Below are positions 21,225-33,070 of a stretch of 64,000 nt of DNA, piece after piece. Under the pieces are notes generated by a model. It saw nothing but the letters and a program-made list of their open reading frames with translations, did no database searches and was not told where the DNA came from. The stretch comes from Flammulina velutipes (lineage: Eukaryota; Basidiomycota; Agaricomycetes; Agaricales; Physalacriaceae), in NCBI GenBank assembly GCA_011800155.1, contig CM022371.1, positions 372,001 to 436,000 on the forward strand. Direction: 5' to 3'. Each line of letters opens with the position of its first letter. Position 1 is the stretch's first letter. The position numbers and the translations under genes are program-made.

Positions 21225-22706
21225 TCACAGCCATCCCTGTTGAGCCACAGAGTCCCGAGTAAGGTACATGTCCATCAAGACCGACACAGAATTCGACCGC
21301 CTCCCCCTCGCCTCAGTCGAATACCCACTCGCCCGCAAATCAAGCCCACTAATCCCGTCCTGAGCCAACACGCGACCCATAGCCTGGCTCGCCCGACTCA
21401 TCCCAGCCTCCCTCCTCTCCTTCAGGTCTCCCTCTCCACCACCCAGAGCAGCCGACCCAAAGACAGGCGCGCTCCCAGTCCGTTCATGCTTCCCGCACGC
21501 GTAGTCAGCGTTTATAGAGCTAGAAGAGGGAAGGGAGAAGAATTCCTGGGGCGTCAACAACGCAATGGCATGGGGCGTGGGTGGACGAGGTGGGCGAGGT
21601 TCGGCGGCATCGCATGTAACGTTAACTTGAAGAGTGTTGGAGCTCGCCTCTATGACGTTCAAAGCCGGAGGAGCCATAGGTGCGTTCCTACTATCGGGTC
21701 CAGTGTACCGAGGATCGATCCAGTAGTCAGAGTTCGTAGAGCTCAGGTTTGTCGAAGCTGTCGAGTAAGAAGACGCGCTTGTTGCAGCAGAGAACCTACT
21801 ACCCAACCCCTTCTCGCCATCCATCGTCGGCGTCGTCGTCTCTCGTGTATCTGCGATAAGCTCCTCCTTAGAACTATTCCGAGAGCAATGCTTCGTCGCA
21901 GAATCCCATTCTATGCCAACAGCCGCCTTCTCTTTCCTCCACAGGCGACCTCGTCGATATCGAGAGACAATATATGTCAGAAGAAGGAAGATGGCGAAGC
22001 CAAGGAATGAACTGAGAATGATTGTTTTGCTGCTGGTGGAATGATCCGTTTCGTTCTCGTCAGGCGTCGCTGGTAGAAGATGAGGAGTCGGCGTGCTAGA
22101 AGCAACAGGAGGCGAAGACGGTCGTGAGGTATGCGACACAAGGATGAAATGAGGTGTGTTTAACGACGAGGATGAGACGAAAGTCGGCGTTGATGTTTGC
22201 AGTTGAGACGATACCTCATGGATCTGGAAGTCACTAGTCTGAGTCGTGGTAGTAGGCAAGGCCTGAGTAGATGGGAGTCTCGTGGACGTTGGCGTAAAAA
22301 TGCTAGTCGGTTCCTCTGTCGCGATTGTAGTAGACGTGGCGGAGAACATCTCGACAGTCTCTTCCATGGACGAGAGAAACGATATGAGATCTGACAGCAG
22401 GGATCGCGAGCTTTCTGAGCTTTCGGTAGAGAAGGTCGATTCTACTGGAGTCGAGGTAGCAGTTGCGGATATGGTGGATGTCATAGAGGGCGAGTACGAA
22501 GTATCTTGTTCGCTTGTTGAACTCTCACTAGGCGAGTTCGTCGTAGAAGAAGGCATAGGTGATAGAATCGTCGAATCGCTGTTCGTCGTCGTGTCGCCTG
22601 GTGCAGCGTCACTGTCTTGTCTCTCTGAGAGCCTTTCCCTCTTGAAAGTCCTGGATACGCGTTGGTGGCGACGAGTTTGTCCATGAGAGAGAAAAGTCGC
22701 TTCCAT
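21225..22706 (-). CDS. Ser/Thr-rich single-pass membrane protein
   Basis: Unbroken frame of about 493 residues from the ATG at 22706; the open frame extends to 22802, but the upstream part looks like leader. The first about 260 residues are dominated by Ser and Thr (STILSPMPSSTTNSPSESST and similar), as in heavily O-mannosylated surface proteins. One transmembrane helix follows (TIILSSFLGFAIFLLLTYIV) with a basic stop-transfer RYRRGRLWRKEK. A cytoplasmic tail of about 200 residues contains repeated Ser/Pro patches and ends MDMYLTRDSVAQQGWL. No cleavable signal peptide is obvious; the N-terminus is basic. The layout resembles fungal cell-wall-stress sensors (Mid2/Wsc-like), but no Wsc Cys domain is present, so function is unknown. 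Its 5' third has been copied to 28371-29030. Confidence 0.75.
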   Translation of the reverse strand: MEATFLSHGQTRRHQRVSRTFKRERLSERQDSDAAPGDTTTNSDSTILSPMPSSTTNSPSESSTSEQDTSYSPSMTSTISATATSTPVESTFSTESSESSRSLLSDLISFLSSMEETVEMFSATSTTIATEEPTSIFTPTSTRLPSTQALPTTTTQTSDFQIHEVSSQLQTSTPTFVSSSSLNTPHFILVSHTSRPSSPPVASSTPTPHLLPATPDENETDHSTSSKTIILSSFLGFAIFLLLTYIVSRYRRGRLWRKEKAAVGIEWDSATKHCSRNSSKEELIADTRETTTPTMDGEKGLGSRFSAATSASSYSTASTNLSSTNSDYWIDPRYTGPDSRNAPMAPPALNVIEASSNTLQVNVTCDAAEPRPPRPPTPHAIALLTPQEFFSLPSSSSINADYACGKHERTGSAPVFGSAALGGGEGDLKERREAGMSRASQAMGRVLAQDGISGLDLRASGYSTEARGRRSNSVSVLMDMYLTRDSVAQQGWL

Positions 22707-23247
22707 AGTGACCTTTGCGCAGCCTGAAGTAGAAATCTGGAAATTGGTATCGGAATAGTAGCAGAAAATCGCCGGAAAACGCACGATGATTGATGACAGC
22801 ACAAGCTAATAGTTATGCTAGGATAGAAAGAGATAGAAAGTATACGTTCAGCAATGGCGAGCTGAACGAATCGAGCGTAGACGATGGTTGAAGACAAAGC
22901 GCGTCCTTACCGAATAGACCGAAAAGAGGAACGGGCTTTTCCGATGTAAAACGTGGGCCCACCCAAAACGGCAATGAACGCTCCCTTCCACAGTCCCGCA
23001 AAACTGCCCTAGACAGTAATGTGACACGAGAAGAAGGAGTGAATCAAAAATGTCCTGCTTTCCAACATCATAATTTTAGAACTCCTGTCGGCTAGAACGA
23101 CGGTATCGGACGCATCGCGATGGAGTGGCAACTACACCGCAAATTATTGTAATGGCACAGTTACTTAGAGCTCGTATATGATTTAGCTTCAGTTGGAGAT
23201 GGAGGGATACTCGGAGAACTCACACATAGGCTGGTATCAACGTAGAT
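22707..23247. other. Upstream region of the Ser/Thr-rich gene
   Basis: Promoter and leader of the gene at 21225-22706. About 300 bases of it (to about 23010) recur beside the chimeric copy near 28790-29030. No gene. Confidence 0.5.
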
Positions 23248-23888
23248 TTAGTAGAGGATTTCGTGACATTTTTTCATAGTCAACACTCTATAGTTCAATG
23301 TCACAGACACGGACTTCCTCTCTACCTGCCTCCCAAATCTATGACGGATTTCTTCGATCATTTTGCCACTTTCGCTATGATGATGTTGTATTGGCCAATC
23401 TTCCAGTGTTGGATGAATTGGTGCTACGTGTACTGTAATAGTCGATGAAGCCCCTAACCACCGTTGTAAAGTCATCATTCGACCAGGAACCCTTACTTCG
23501 TGGATGTCTCGCAGCTTTATGAATGAAAACCGTACTCCCTCCAACCACACCCCATTTTGACCTCCATTTCACTGACTGTCCCGTGGTCTGATTCAGGTCT
23601 ATGACCCCAGCAGCGTTGAAGTAATTATCAACGTCCTTCTCGCTTCTATATGATTGTTCATATGAGATAAGCTCATCTCTGATAAGTAATAGTATCTCAC
23701 ATATTTAGTTCGCGCGCCAGAATGCTTTTCAAGCCTTTAATCAACTTCGGAGATAAATAGGTATAGACAGTGTGTAGAACGTGGGACGGATTTAGGAAGG
23801 CTGCACCGTCTGCCTGTACAGTGGTTTTTGTGCTGCTGGAAGGGGTAGGGTTGGAAGTGGCGGAAGTGGCGGCGTTATGGTGAGGCAT
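23248..23888 (-). CDS. Small unknown protein, three exons
   Basis: Exons 23701-23888, 23497-23645 and 23248-23432 join in frame through introns of 55 nt (GTGAG...TATAG) and 64 nt (GTAAG...TACAG), giving about 173 residues. The N-terminus is Ser/Thr-rich. It is followed by FLNPSHVLHTVYTYLSPKLI, LKSILARELNISEKDVDNYF, GQSVKWRSKWGVVGGSTVFI and IHVAPIHPTLEDWPIQHHHS. No family is recognised. Frame continuity over two introns argues that it is real. Confidence 0.55.
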
Positions 23889-24498
23889 TTTTCGGGAGGG
23901 AAGGAGATTTGAAGAGCGCTTTGTACAGATCGCTTATATCTCAACTCGATTACCATGACAACTTCTCATGTTTTGTTACATCCCAGTCGTTCAAGCCCTT
24001 GTTCTCTCGAGGAGAATAGACCGCGAACAAAAGCATCACAGCGAGTATAATAAAGATATTCTCACAATAGAGACATGGGAGACTGCATATTCTACGATAA
24101 AGTGAATTCTTCAGATATTCTGCCAGTGCTCCTGTTAGAAAAGAGGGTTGCGCCACAACTATATCTTTAGTGCTGACTCAGGATTGATATTCATGTAACC
24201 CGATTCCGATGTCTTCTTTCACGTATGATTCCGGGTGTCCTATGCTGTAATGTAATGATTAGCCTATAGCGCTGAGCACGATGTTCATCTCCATAAATTA
24301 ATGTTAACATTGCTGTTGTCGGTGGTCAGTGTATTGTACACCAACTCGGACTGGAAAGCCTTGAACGGTACACCTATTACGTTTAATCAGGCAAGGATCT
24401 TCAAGTCCGCAGCAAAATCACACAATCTGGGTCATTTCGACACCAAGGCAATTCAAGAACTACAAGTTTCGGTACAAAGGAGGAAGGAGCGCTCGGAT
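23889..24498. other. Intergenic region
   Basis: A minus-strand stretch at 23950-24156 encodes a 68-residue peptide with one hydrophobic segment (IFIILAVMLLFAVY). There is no supporting homologue or splice evidence, so it is not called. Confidence 0.35.
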
Positions 24499-27400
24499 TT
24501 ATACGATCTGTTGGCTCTCACCTGAGCCTTCGTGTACCATTCTATCGGTTACACGTGTTCGCCAATGATTCGCAAACTTGATCAAGGTTGTGACCTACAA
24601 AGGTAGTCGTGCATGTCAATGATGATTCAATACTGGCTGCCTGGAGTACTCACCGGATTTAAGCCATCAACAGACTTGAGCGCGAGTGGGTTGGCTGTTG
24701 AATCGAAAACACTCAGCGATTCTGTAAGGAGAACCTCCAGGTCTGCGTAGCAGCCATGAGATGCCACAAGGTTACTCCGGAATGGGTGCTCGCCACGCAA
24801 ATTGTTCGCATAATAGGTATAGAGATTCCTACCATCTGGGGTAAGTAGGTAGTCTTGAAGTTCCCTACAAGACTTCAACCAATTCGTGCGGCCAACAAAG
24901 GCGGCCAACTTCAGCAGTGACCGTTGTCGGTTGCTATTGGCTACTAGAAGAAGCTTTGAGAGGATGACAGTGTTGGGAGGCTGTCGGAGGTACTGGAGTG
25001 TCTCTTCGTAAGCCACAGAATCGACACGTCGGAGCGCAGGTAGGCCGTCGACGTACTCGGCTGCAAGAAAGGGATACGAAAGGGTATCAAAATGCGACAC
25101 ATCAGGACCGCCCATCAAGTTGTCGCTCTGTAACTCCTGCAGCCAATTTCGATGGTTCAGATATGCATACGTCACGGCGATGAATAATCCACGTGCAGAT
25201 CCTGCGCCACCCTCGTATTCGAGGATCTCAGTAATCAGCGGAGACGAGAAGTGTTCGTGCGCGTTAGCGAAAACAATATCACATATTCTCGTGACCATAG
25301 ACGGAACCGCCCATTCAGAAAACGAATGAGTGAGGTTGGGATCTTCTACGAGAGTCCTGAAGAGGGCGTGTAGAATATCGTGTTTCATGCCGGATGTCAT
25401 AGAGTCCGATACGAAACCATCGGAGCCAATCACATCGCATAGAACTGGAAATGTTGCTTGGACGACATTCGGATGAAGTCCCAAAGTGTCACCAGCATGC
25501 CGCTGAATGTCAAGATGGCATTGGACCATTTTGACAAGTTCCGTCATAGTGGTCTCGCCATCTTCCTCGCCAAAGCCAAATCCTTCCTGGATGTATGGAC
25601 ATCGCATTAGGTCGAGCTGGAGACAGATGTCAGGCGGGATGGAAGGGAAGGAATGGAGAGGTGAAGAAGGAAACGCGATCCTCCACAGTATCGTGTGAAA
25701 CGATGGGAACATATGTTTGCTGATGGCAGCGATGAAGTCATCGGGGACTTCCGTACCAGGAAGATCAAGTATCTCTAATGAGAATTCGGCACTCTTGAAG
25801 GAGACAAAAAGTTGGAAGAGAATTGAAGCGTTTTGTTGGCAGTTATTCCAAGAAAGACATTGGTGCGACCCCAGGACTCGTGCGAGGATACATTGCCAGA
25901 CATCTGACTCTGTGTGATGGACGCTGAGCCAACTGGTGCCGGTAATTAACGCATTCTGGAGAATCAAAGCCCATGACAAGACGTCAAGCTTGAGAGTAGG
26001 CTCTACGATCTGCTCGCGAAGGAGTTCAGCTGCTTCCTTCGAGTGTTCCCGATTTACCAGGAAGGCCAATGAGCCAGGGGTGGGAGAAAGTTGGGTTACA
26101 GGAGGAGGCGGCCAGTCGGGTACGAACCTGACAAGCGCGCGGAAGAGGCGCTCGGAAACGGGTTTGTTGTCCTCCATTCGGTGCTCCGGAAGTAGGAGAA
26201 TTGTCCGGATAGTATCGTGCACACCAGGGATGTTTTCGCTTATCGGCTTCACACTCTTCAATGGCACCTGGCTGAGAGCCTGCGCAACCACGCGTTGAAC
26301 AGAAGAATTGGAGGATATGTTGAATAGCCAAGAGAGGCACTGCGCCTCGATCTCCTCTGCAACCTGCTCTACCTTCTCCTTCTCAACCTCCCGCAATGAA
26401 AGCGCGACAATAGTATTCCCATGTGTAGCAGGCGTCTTTTGCTTTGAGTGGCGGATTTGCTTCCACCGCTGAATGAGTCGCCTGCACGCAGACCATATAA
26501 AAACGGTCGCCCCATGTGAGTGGAGCGTTAAAGGAGTCTTATAGGGACAGTCAGGTTTGAAGAGTGGAAGAAGGTTTGTGCCGGTGTAGGCTACGAAACC
26601 GACGACGGCGACGAAGGTAACGACGCCCGACATGGGCGTGTCAAGATTGCGCAAGTATACAATGAGCCCGGCAAAAAAGACACCAAGGGAGACGTGCATG
26701 AGAACAGGGAGGAGGCCAATGATCACCGGAACACGCCATTTCTCAAGGCTGTTGAACCGGAATTGGCGGATGCGACTACGGTCACGGGGGGTACCAGACG
26801 GAACCGACATGTACTGATGGATCCACTGTTTGGTCAACACAGCTAACAGCGCGGTCGTGAGACTCAGCGCTAAGCTTGTGAACCAAAGACCGTTGACCCA
26901 AAGATCACTCCTCTCGGGCACAAACTTGGTGGCGATAGAGAGCAACGAGGGTGGGACGTCCGTGATGTTGTTTCCAGAAATCACGACACGGAGGAGTTTG
27001 TTAATCTCATCCATCTTGTGGGCAGTGACTTCGGTGAAGTCGCGTTGGAGCTTCTGGGAGGTTTGGGAGACGAACGTGGTGACGACGGCAGAGAACAATC
27101 CAGCCTATGACATGCGTCAGTCATCAAGTGGAAATTGGAATTACGCCACATACGAATACGAGGAGGACGTCCAGTGCGTCCCGCCAGTCTTCGGCCATTT
27201 CCACATCGTACTTGGCACATTCGTCGAGGAAGACCTTCCAGATCCTAGCCATTGGTCCCAGTTCCTGGTATTTCTCGTCTTCGGGGTACTTCTGTTCATA
27301 GTCGAACGGGTCGTTGCCTGCGTGGCGCAATTAGTTACAGCCAATATGGCAAGAATGAAATTACCTTTGGGCGCAGTGCTGGTCTTCTTGCCAAAGAATT

Positions 27401-27599
27401 TGTGTTTCCGCATCGCCTTGGGACAGAAATGAGTGGGTATAGCCGTCGGGGAAGAATCCAACGCTGCCTGGCATTCAGGCTTACACGCGTCCCAGTTGGC
27501 TTCGTGCGTATGTCCGGGGTCGCATGTAGGCCCAGTGCAGCCAGGTTGGTGGTTTGGGAAAAAGGTAGAGGTGGAGGTAGACGGAGGAGAGTCTGCCAT
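24499..27599 (-). CDS. DUF6535 domain membrane protein
   Basis: Intact gene of about 981 residues in four exons: 27365-27599, 27154-27317, 24654-27104 and 24499-24594. The first exon encodes a Pro/Cys-rich N-terminus (MADSPPSTSTSTFFPNHQPG). The DUF6535 domain starts with YQELGPMARIWKVFLDECAK, AEDWRDALDVLLVFAGLFSA and VVTTFVSQTSQKLQ. Transmembrane segments follow (LWFTSLALSLTTALLAVLTK; VPVIIGLLPVLMHVSLGVFF; VVTFVAVVGFVAYTG). The remaining about 650 residues are soluble, helical and repeat-like. The family is greatly expanded in agaricomycetes and its function is unknown. Fragments of paralogues occur at 2085-2186/19773-19938, 33071-33640 and 33641-34168, showing repeated local duplication. Confidence 0.85.
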
Positions 27600-28000
27600 G
27601 GTAGCAGCGCGGAATCAAGGAGACTCGAGAGTGGGGATGGAATGAATTCTTGTGTCACACAGACTGTATATCTGATGGTTTATCTACCTCCATCTGATTC
27701 CTGTGCAAGACCAAAACCATTGAGCTGTAAACTGCACAAGGCCGTTGGTATTGCTATGGCAGTCGACGAAAGAAAGGACATACCAAATATAGCACAAGGT
27801 CAGTGAAAACAACACTATACGAGATGCGGAGATTCCAGACGTGCTCCGGTGGTAGCATGTCTTGTTGTCAAGAATAAGGCGCGCCAGTATATCGCAGATG
27901 TCGCCAAGAACGAGAAACGTGTTGATGGTATTTTGCCCAAATCTGTTTGTGTACGCGAGCTCCCCCTGGTTCGTCATCCTTCACTTGATGGAAGCGTCGA
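27600..28000. repeat. Duplicated upstream region of the DUF6535 gene
   Basis: This promoter region recurs at 34169-34560 (shared block GTGTTGATGGTATTTTGCCC and others) and in part at 2085-2186/19765-19850. It contains the uninterrupted counterpart of the transposon target site (AGATATAC, about 27667-27674 on the minus strand). Confidence 0.7.
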
Positions 28001-28089
28001 CCTTGAGACACCTCTAGTACATATCTGAAGTATTCAGGCAAAGAAATGAAGCAGATAGGGAGAGTTTATTGCACGAAATGAGAATACAA

Positions 28090-28370
28090 CATGATGGCAC
28101 AAAGAAAAGACATTTTGCCGTCGGCAGGATTCATTCAAATATCAGAGCGCCATAATACAACTTTCATTACACTTGTACTTCTACCCCGAAATGCTTCCTG
28201 CATTGATATTAACACTTCTCCGCATTGTGAATTTCACATTCAAAACTCCTGCGCCTCCCACTAAGGACTAAGGAGGGGTGATAGTGTCTGCCCACAACGA
28301 CCTCTCACGCGCCAAAGCAATCTCCCTAATCCCGCGACACCTCTTCTTGTGGAGCACCCATGCCCTCTGA
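28090..28370. repeat. Duplicate of the 3' end of the Cys-rich gene at 31.7 kb
   Basis: Near-identical to about 31497-31790: shared blocks include CAAAACTCCTGCGCCTCCC, CTAAGGACTAAGGAGGGGTG and CACCTCTTCTTGTGGAGCAC. The match ends at GCCCTCTGAC, where the next duplicated block begins. Confidence 0.75.
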
Positions 28371-29030
28371 CAATGCTAGTCGGTTCCTCTGTCGCGATTG
28401 TAGTAGACGTGGCGGAGAACATCTCGACAGTCTCTTCCATGGACGAGAGAAACGATATGAGATCTGACAGCAGGGATCGCGAGCTTTCTGAGCTTTCGGT
28501 AGAGAAGGTCGATTCTACTGGAGTCGAGGTAGCAGTTGCGGATATGGTGGATGTCATAGAGGGCGAGTACGATGTATCTTGTTCGCTTGTTGAACTCTCA
28601 CTAGGCGAGTTCGTCGTAGAAGAAGGCATAGGTGATAGAATCGTCGAATCGCTATTCGTCGTCGTGTCGCCTGGTGCAGCGTCACTGTCTTGTCTCTCTG
28701 AGAGCCTTTCCCTCTTGAAAGTCCTGGATACGCGTTGGTGGCGACGAGTTTGTCCATGAGAGAGAAAAGTCGCTTCCATGGTGACCTTTGTGCAGCCCGA
28801 AGTAGAAATCTGAAATTTGGTATCGGAATAGTAGCAGAAAATTCGTGTCGGAAAACGCACGAGGGATTGACGGCAGCACAAGCTTGGTAATAGTTATGCT
28901 AAGATAGAAAGAGATAGAAAGTATACGTTCAGCAATGGCGGTTGAAGACAAAGCGCGCCAACACCGATCGACGCTCAAAGAGGGAGCGGCATTTTCCGGC
29001 GTAAAACGTGGCCTCACCCAACTCTTAAGA
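28261..29030 (-). pseudogene. Chimeric gene: 5' of the Ser/Thr-rich membrane protein fused to the 3' end of the Cys-rich gene
   Basis: From 29030 down to 28371 the sequence is a close copy of 23010-22310: the promoter plus the first about 140 codons of the Ser/Thr-rich protein. At 28370/28371 it switches to the 3' end copied from 31687-31790. The frame stays open through the junction and ends after about 35 new residues (VRGHGCSTRRG...). The predicted 170-190-residue product keeps the Ser/Thr-rich region but loses the transmembrane segment and tail. It could be transcribed, since the promoter was copied too. Listed as pseudogene because it is truncated. Confidence 0.65.
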
Positions 29031-29220
29031 GTCACGAATTACGGAAGTCGGTGAGCTACGCTGATCAACTTACAGACTGATATAGTAGTTCTGAGTGTCG
29101 TTGTTCAACGTCCAACGCTTATCTCAGAGTCATTCATTTCGAAAAGACCGCCACATCGGCCACGTGCATTGTCCAACTGATTTGCTGATGTCATCTAATC
29201 ACCCTTGACTTTGAACCGCG

Positions 29221-29795
29221 ATGTCCAACTCGGTCAGTCTGAGCTAGCGTAGATATAAGTTGCCTTACCTACTAAACTACATGCAGGAAATGACCGACCC
29301 CATGGGGCCGTGGCAGAAAATACCAGACGTGTACAAGCCTAACATGAAAGAACACTACTTCCCCCACCAGCTCGAACTCGCTGTCGGTGTCAACGAAAAG
29401 GAGATACGCGAATTTGCCAAGTACATCGGCGCCGATTCCAATGGAACCGTGACCTCACTTATCCACGCAATCAGACGCCACTGTACGAAGAACTGCGCTA
29501 TGCCCCGCCATGTTCCGACGATAGAATACAGATTGCTCGCCGATCCCGATGCGCGCTATGGGTTTTCCATCATGTGCAGCTATGATATTGCCGATTTGAA
29601 ACCTAAGGACTTTAACAAGGCATTCTATGACCTACAGAAGTTATGGCAGGACGCCGGTATCAACAAGAAAACGATGTGGCACTTGAGTGCTATTAATTCT
29701 CGGTGCAACGAGGCGAAAAGGGTAAGTCTATCAACTTCCTACCAGTCACTCATATTGAACTATCCTCAAAGTATCTCGGAGAACCAGACTATTGA
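29221..29795 (+). CDS. Small unknown protein, three exons
   Basis: Exons 29221-29232, 29287-29721 and 29772-29795 give 156 residues. The tiny first exon (MSNS) and last exon (YLGEPDY) are joined by clear GTCAG...GCAG and GTAAG...AAAG introns in phase. The body contains MGPWQKIPDVYKPNMKEHYF, VGVNEKEIREFAKYIGADSN and MWHLSAINSRCNEAKR. It is soluble, with no signal peptide or motif recognised. Confidence 0.6.
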
Positions 29796-30013
29796 TGCAA
29801 GCTCGTGAGCAGGGCCTAGAATACTACATATCTGTTCAATTGTTCAAAATCTTCTTGCTATCTTGCTATGTTCACGCAATCGCTATTGTTTTGTCTTTGA
29901 CACGTTTCATTACCCTGTTTAGACCTCATCGCCCTGATAAGTGCACACTTCGAAGCATCGATAGTGCGATAATCATTGGAGACGCGAGGCGCTGAATCTT
30001 GTCTCCGTCCATC

Positions 30014-31271
30014 ATGGTCAATGTAAGTCTCGTCTCTAGAATCATTCGTCTTCTCTGAAAAAATTCACTGTCAGTCCTTGAAACTCGATAGAGCACAAGT
30101 AATCCAGCATATCCAGAACTGTCTAGACTCTGCAGAAGCCATTCGTTTGGAGTATGGCATCTACGCCGCCATCACATATATCCAGACCGTCGTCTCTTTT
30201 TGTGTCAAGGTGGATCATCCAACCGCTACGTCTATTCTCTACCCTCAACGGTGGATCCTCTTGACGCGAGCGGCCGATCTATTTCCTTCTCAGGGAACGT
30301 CATACGTGATTCCGGACGCTATCCAAGCGCTAGAGACGCTCTCGGTAGATCAAGCTACTGTGTCGACGTCCGAGGGACGCGAGAGTGCGAAGAATTCAGC
30401 AGGGGAACCGGTCCATGTCATTAGGACCAATCCGAAGGCGTTGAACAGCGTCCCGCCATATGAACTACTCCCAGGGAGACGCGAGAACATCACACTCCAC
30501 CTAACCCTCTGGGAGGTAAAGCCGCTGGACCCAAGATCCACCATCTTAGGCGAGTTGGCTTTGTTCTCCCTTTTTGTATCACCTACTAACCGGTCGATCC
30601 TAATAGGTGTATCCTTCGGTAAGCAGCGAGGAGGGAGTTTTTGGCGTACCATCCCTTGGTCCAGGCTCTCCCCAATTGATGTACTGGAGGCTGCTGCTGC
30701 AAACACTCGAACCGTCCCAGAGGTGCTCCTTCAGGTCCTCCATACCTTTTTGAGGTACCTGACGATGGAAAAAGTGCGACTAGCACTAATTGTCGGCGGC
30801 TGCATTAGTGTATGTGATTGGCAGCGCCCGGCTACTATCAGGCGTCCTGAACTACCTGCGACATACTTACAAAAGAACCCAAGTCTTCTCGCCCAGTACG
30901 TTCCACAGGAGGACTTCACCCCCACCATCCGAATGCCACTGAGGTGGATGATGGAAGACAAGGAACCTACGAAAGCCTTTCGAGCTGCTCTCTATCTTCT
31001 TTATATAGAGGATGTTCCGCATGTTTCCATTGCGCCAAAGTCTGATATCTTCGACATTGGCCACTTTGCAGGGAATCCATACACCGACAACGAGTTTGAG
31101 GACGATGTGGAAAATATGGAGAATCAATTCAAGAACTGGTGGACACGAAACAGCGTCCCAAAGACGCCAGAGCAGGGAGAAGGGCAGCTGGAACCGGAGA
31201 CGCCTATGGATCCGCAAGACGGTACCTACGTTGTAAACGAGACGCCTGGCACCAATACACTTTGGATTTAG
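30014..31271 (+). CDS. Unknown protein, 401 residues
   Basis: A three-codon first exon (30014-30022, MVN) splices over a 52-nt intron (GTAAGT...TCAG) to a long open exon 30075-31271. Recognisable but unassigned segments are RAQVIQHIQNCLDSAEAIRL, PLDPRSTILGELALFSLFVS and LRYLTMEKVRLALIVGGCIS. The C-terminal about 80 residues are acidic and Pro-rich. No transmembrane helix is certain; one moderately hydrophobic helix lies in LALIVGGCISV. No family recognised. The tiny first exon agrees with the gene style nearby. Confidence 0.6.
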
Positions 31272-31686
31272 CTTCTTGTGCATTGTCTTACTTGTGTTGT
31301 CTTTCTTCGAGTAGTCATGATGATCAGTTGAGGTTCGATGAGTACCAAGAATTTGTTTTCGTCACAATAATGGTGAATTCTCTTTCAAGTCCTAACTCGG
31401 GCAGACATCCCAAGCTAGTGTTGGAGGAATTAGACTAAGAGTGTGTACCGTACGTGTCATTCTTTCGTGGAATTCTTCTGGATGGCACGAATAAAGGACA
31501 TGGTATTTTGCCGTCAGCATTATACCGATGCCCGAAGCACATGTTGACATAGCGCCATCAGAGCGAACTTTCATTACACTTGTACAGTGTGCTTCTAAGT
31601 ACCCCGACATGGTTCCTGCATTGGCATTGACGCTTCTCCACATTGTGAATTCCACAATCAAAACTCCTGCGCCTCCCCACTAAGGA

Positions 31687-32563
31687 CTAAGGAGGGGTGA
31701 TAGTGTCCGCCCACAACGACCTCTCACGCGCCAAAGCAACCTCCCTAATCCCCCTACACCTCTTCTTGTGGAGCACCCACGCCCTCTGACGACAACAAAC
31801 CTTGCTAAACCTCGTATCCTTCTCCTTCCGGGGGAACACTATCCTTCTCTCACACCCAAGACACACAACCGACCGCGGCTTATTCACCTCTGGCTTGATC
31901 CACCTATCCACAGTCATCCAGTGTGGACGTCCATCAACAAACTTAAACTCCCGGTACTGGTTGCGCGAAATAGCGAACTGCGCTTGATCAACCTCGCTTT
32001 GTACCTTGGCGGGGGCTTTGTGTTTAAATTCCTGGGGAGCCCTAGGGACATATGTAAGCAAAGGATGATACCACGATACAGACGGCCCAAACGTACCTTA
32101 GAATGCCACGTAAACCATGCACCTCAGTATCCCTCTCCTCCACAAAGACTGAATCGGAATCCTCGCAGAACCTCGCGATCTTATGTCTCCCCGGAACCAA
32201 CGGCTGATACTGCTTTTCAAATTGCGCGTAGTACCGTTTCACAGCGCGCTTGCGAGCCACCTTGACCTCCGCCTGAGTAGGCCGCTTCCATTCGATGACT
32301 TCGCGCGTCGTCGGCAAGTTTTCTTCGCCATAAAACGCCTTTTCGCGTCGGAGCGAAGACTTGGGTCGCGGTTTGTCCCCTAGATGTACTCTGAGCTCTG
32401 ATAATACTGCTGGGGTCGAGTTACTTGACGGTGGTGGTGGAGCCAAATCACGTTGAGGTGACGCATGTGGCGCAATGTCAGGAACGACCTCTGTGCGAAT
32501 GCGAATTGCCTCAGGGGCCACCAGTGCATGAGCAAAATACATATCGGCTTGTTCTTGTTCCAA
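31687..32563 (-). CDS. Unknown protein with C-terminal Cys motif
   Basis: Two clear coding blocks. The 5' block (32563 to about 32085) has VEERDTEVHGLRGILR at its end; after an intron near 32050-32095 (GTACGTTTGG donor, TATGTCCC side) comes the 3' block. The C-terminus holds VVCLGCERRIVFPRKEKDTR and then VCCRQRAWVLHKKRCRGIRE, a Cys/basic cluster that may bind zinc. A further 5' exon is likely, because the frame reads upstream into RHRSAQHLEQEQADMYFAHA and beyond to about 32816, but its start was not resolved. The 3' end was the donor of the duplicated segment at 28261-28370. Function unknown. Confidence 0.5.
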
Positions 32564-33070
32564 ATGCTGAGCGGATCGATGGCGCTTCTGGCGAACGGGT
32601 GAACAACGTATTCGGATACCTGAACAGAGCTTTGCTATCGTGTAGTTTGATGTGGTAGGGGTCGAGATGTAAAGTGCGCGCGGGGCGGCCTCTTAAATCG
32701 TGCGAAACAATGAAAGATGGCCATGTTCGGGTCCATTGTTCTATTGACCATCTTGAACAATCGGTTCCAAATTTAGTTTCCGAGTCCCGAATAGAGTGCT
32801 GACGAGGCAACTTCAAGCGCCCTGGCCACCACGCGTAGAAAGAATGATTTCGGCCTGCACGAGTCGTCAGACAGGTCGTGTTGTAGTAATATCAACGGTA
32901 GAATGAACATACCCACGAAGAGGAAGTCCACGAAGCCGTGTTGCCGCCTTCCAAATGCATGAAACATTGTGCGATCGGCCTGCTATACGAGATGGTTGAG
33001 CAGCCAAGGCAGGCGTTGACCTGTAATATCCACTGCACTATGAAATGTTCGTTCCTTTCTTTTCGATGTC

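Noticed and set aside
21123..22010. Plus-strand Arg/Pro-rich ORF opposite the Ser/Thr-rich gene
   Set aside because: It is a shadow of biased codons; no domain or splice support.
27684..27977. Small membrane-like protein upstream of the DUF6535 gene
   Set aside because: The similarity between the two copies (27.7 and 34.3 kb) is explained by duplication of promoter DNA. The frames diverge, with no sign of protein-level constraint.
30867..31283. Minus-strand ORF overlapping the 401-residue unknown gene
   Set aside because: It lies entirely within the opposite-strand coding exon and has no recognisable features.
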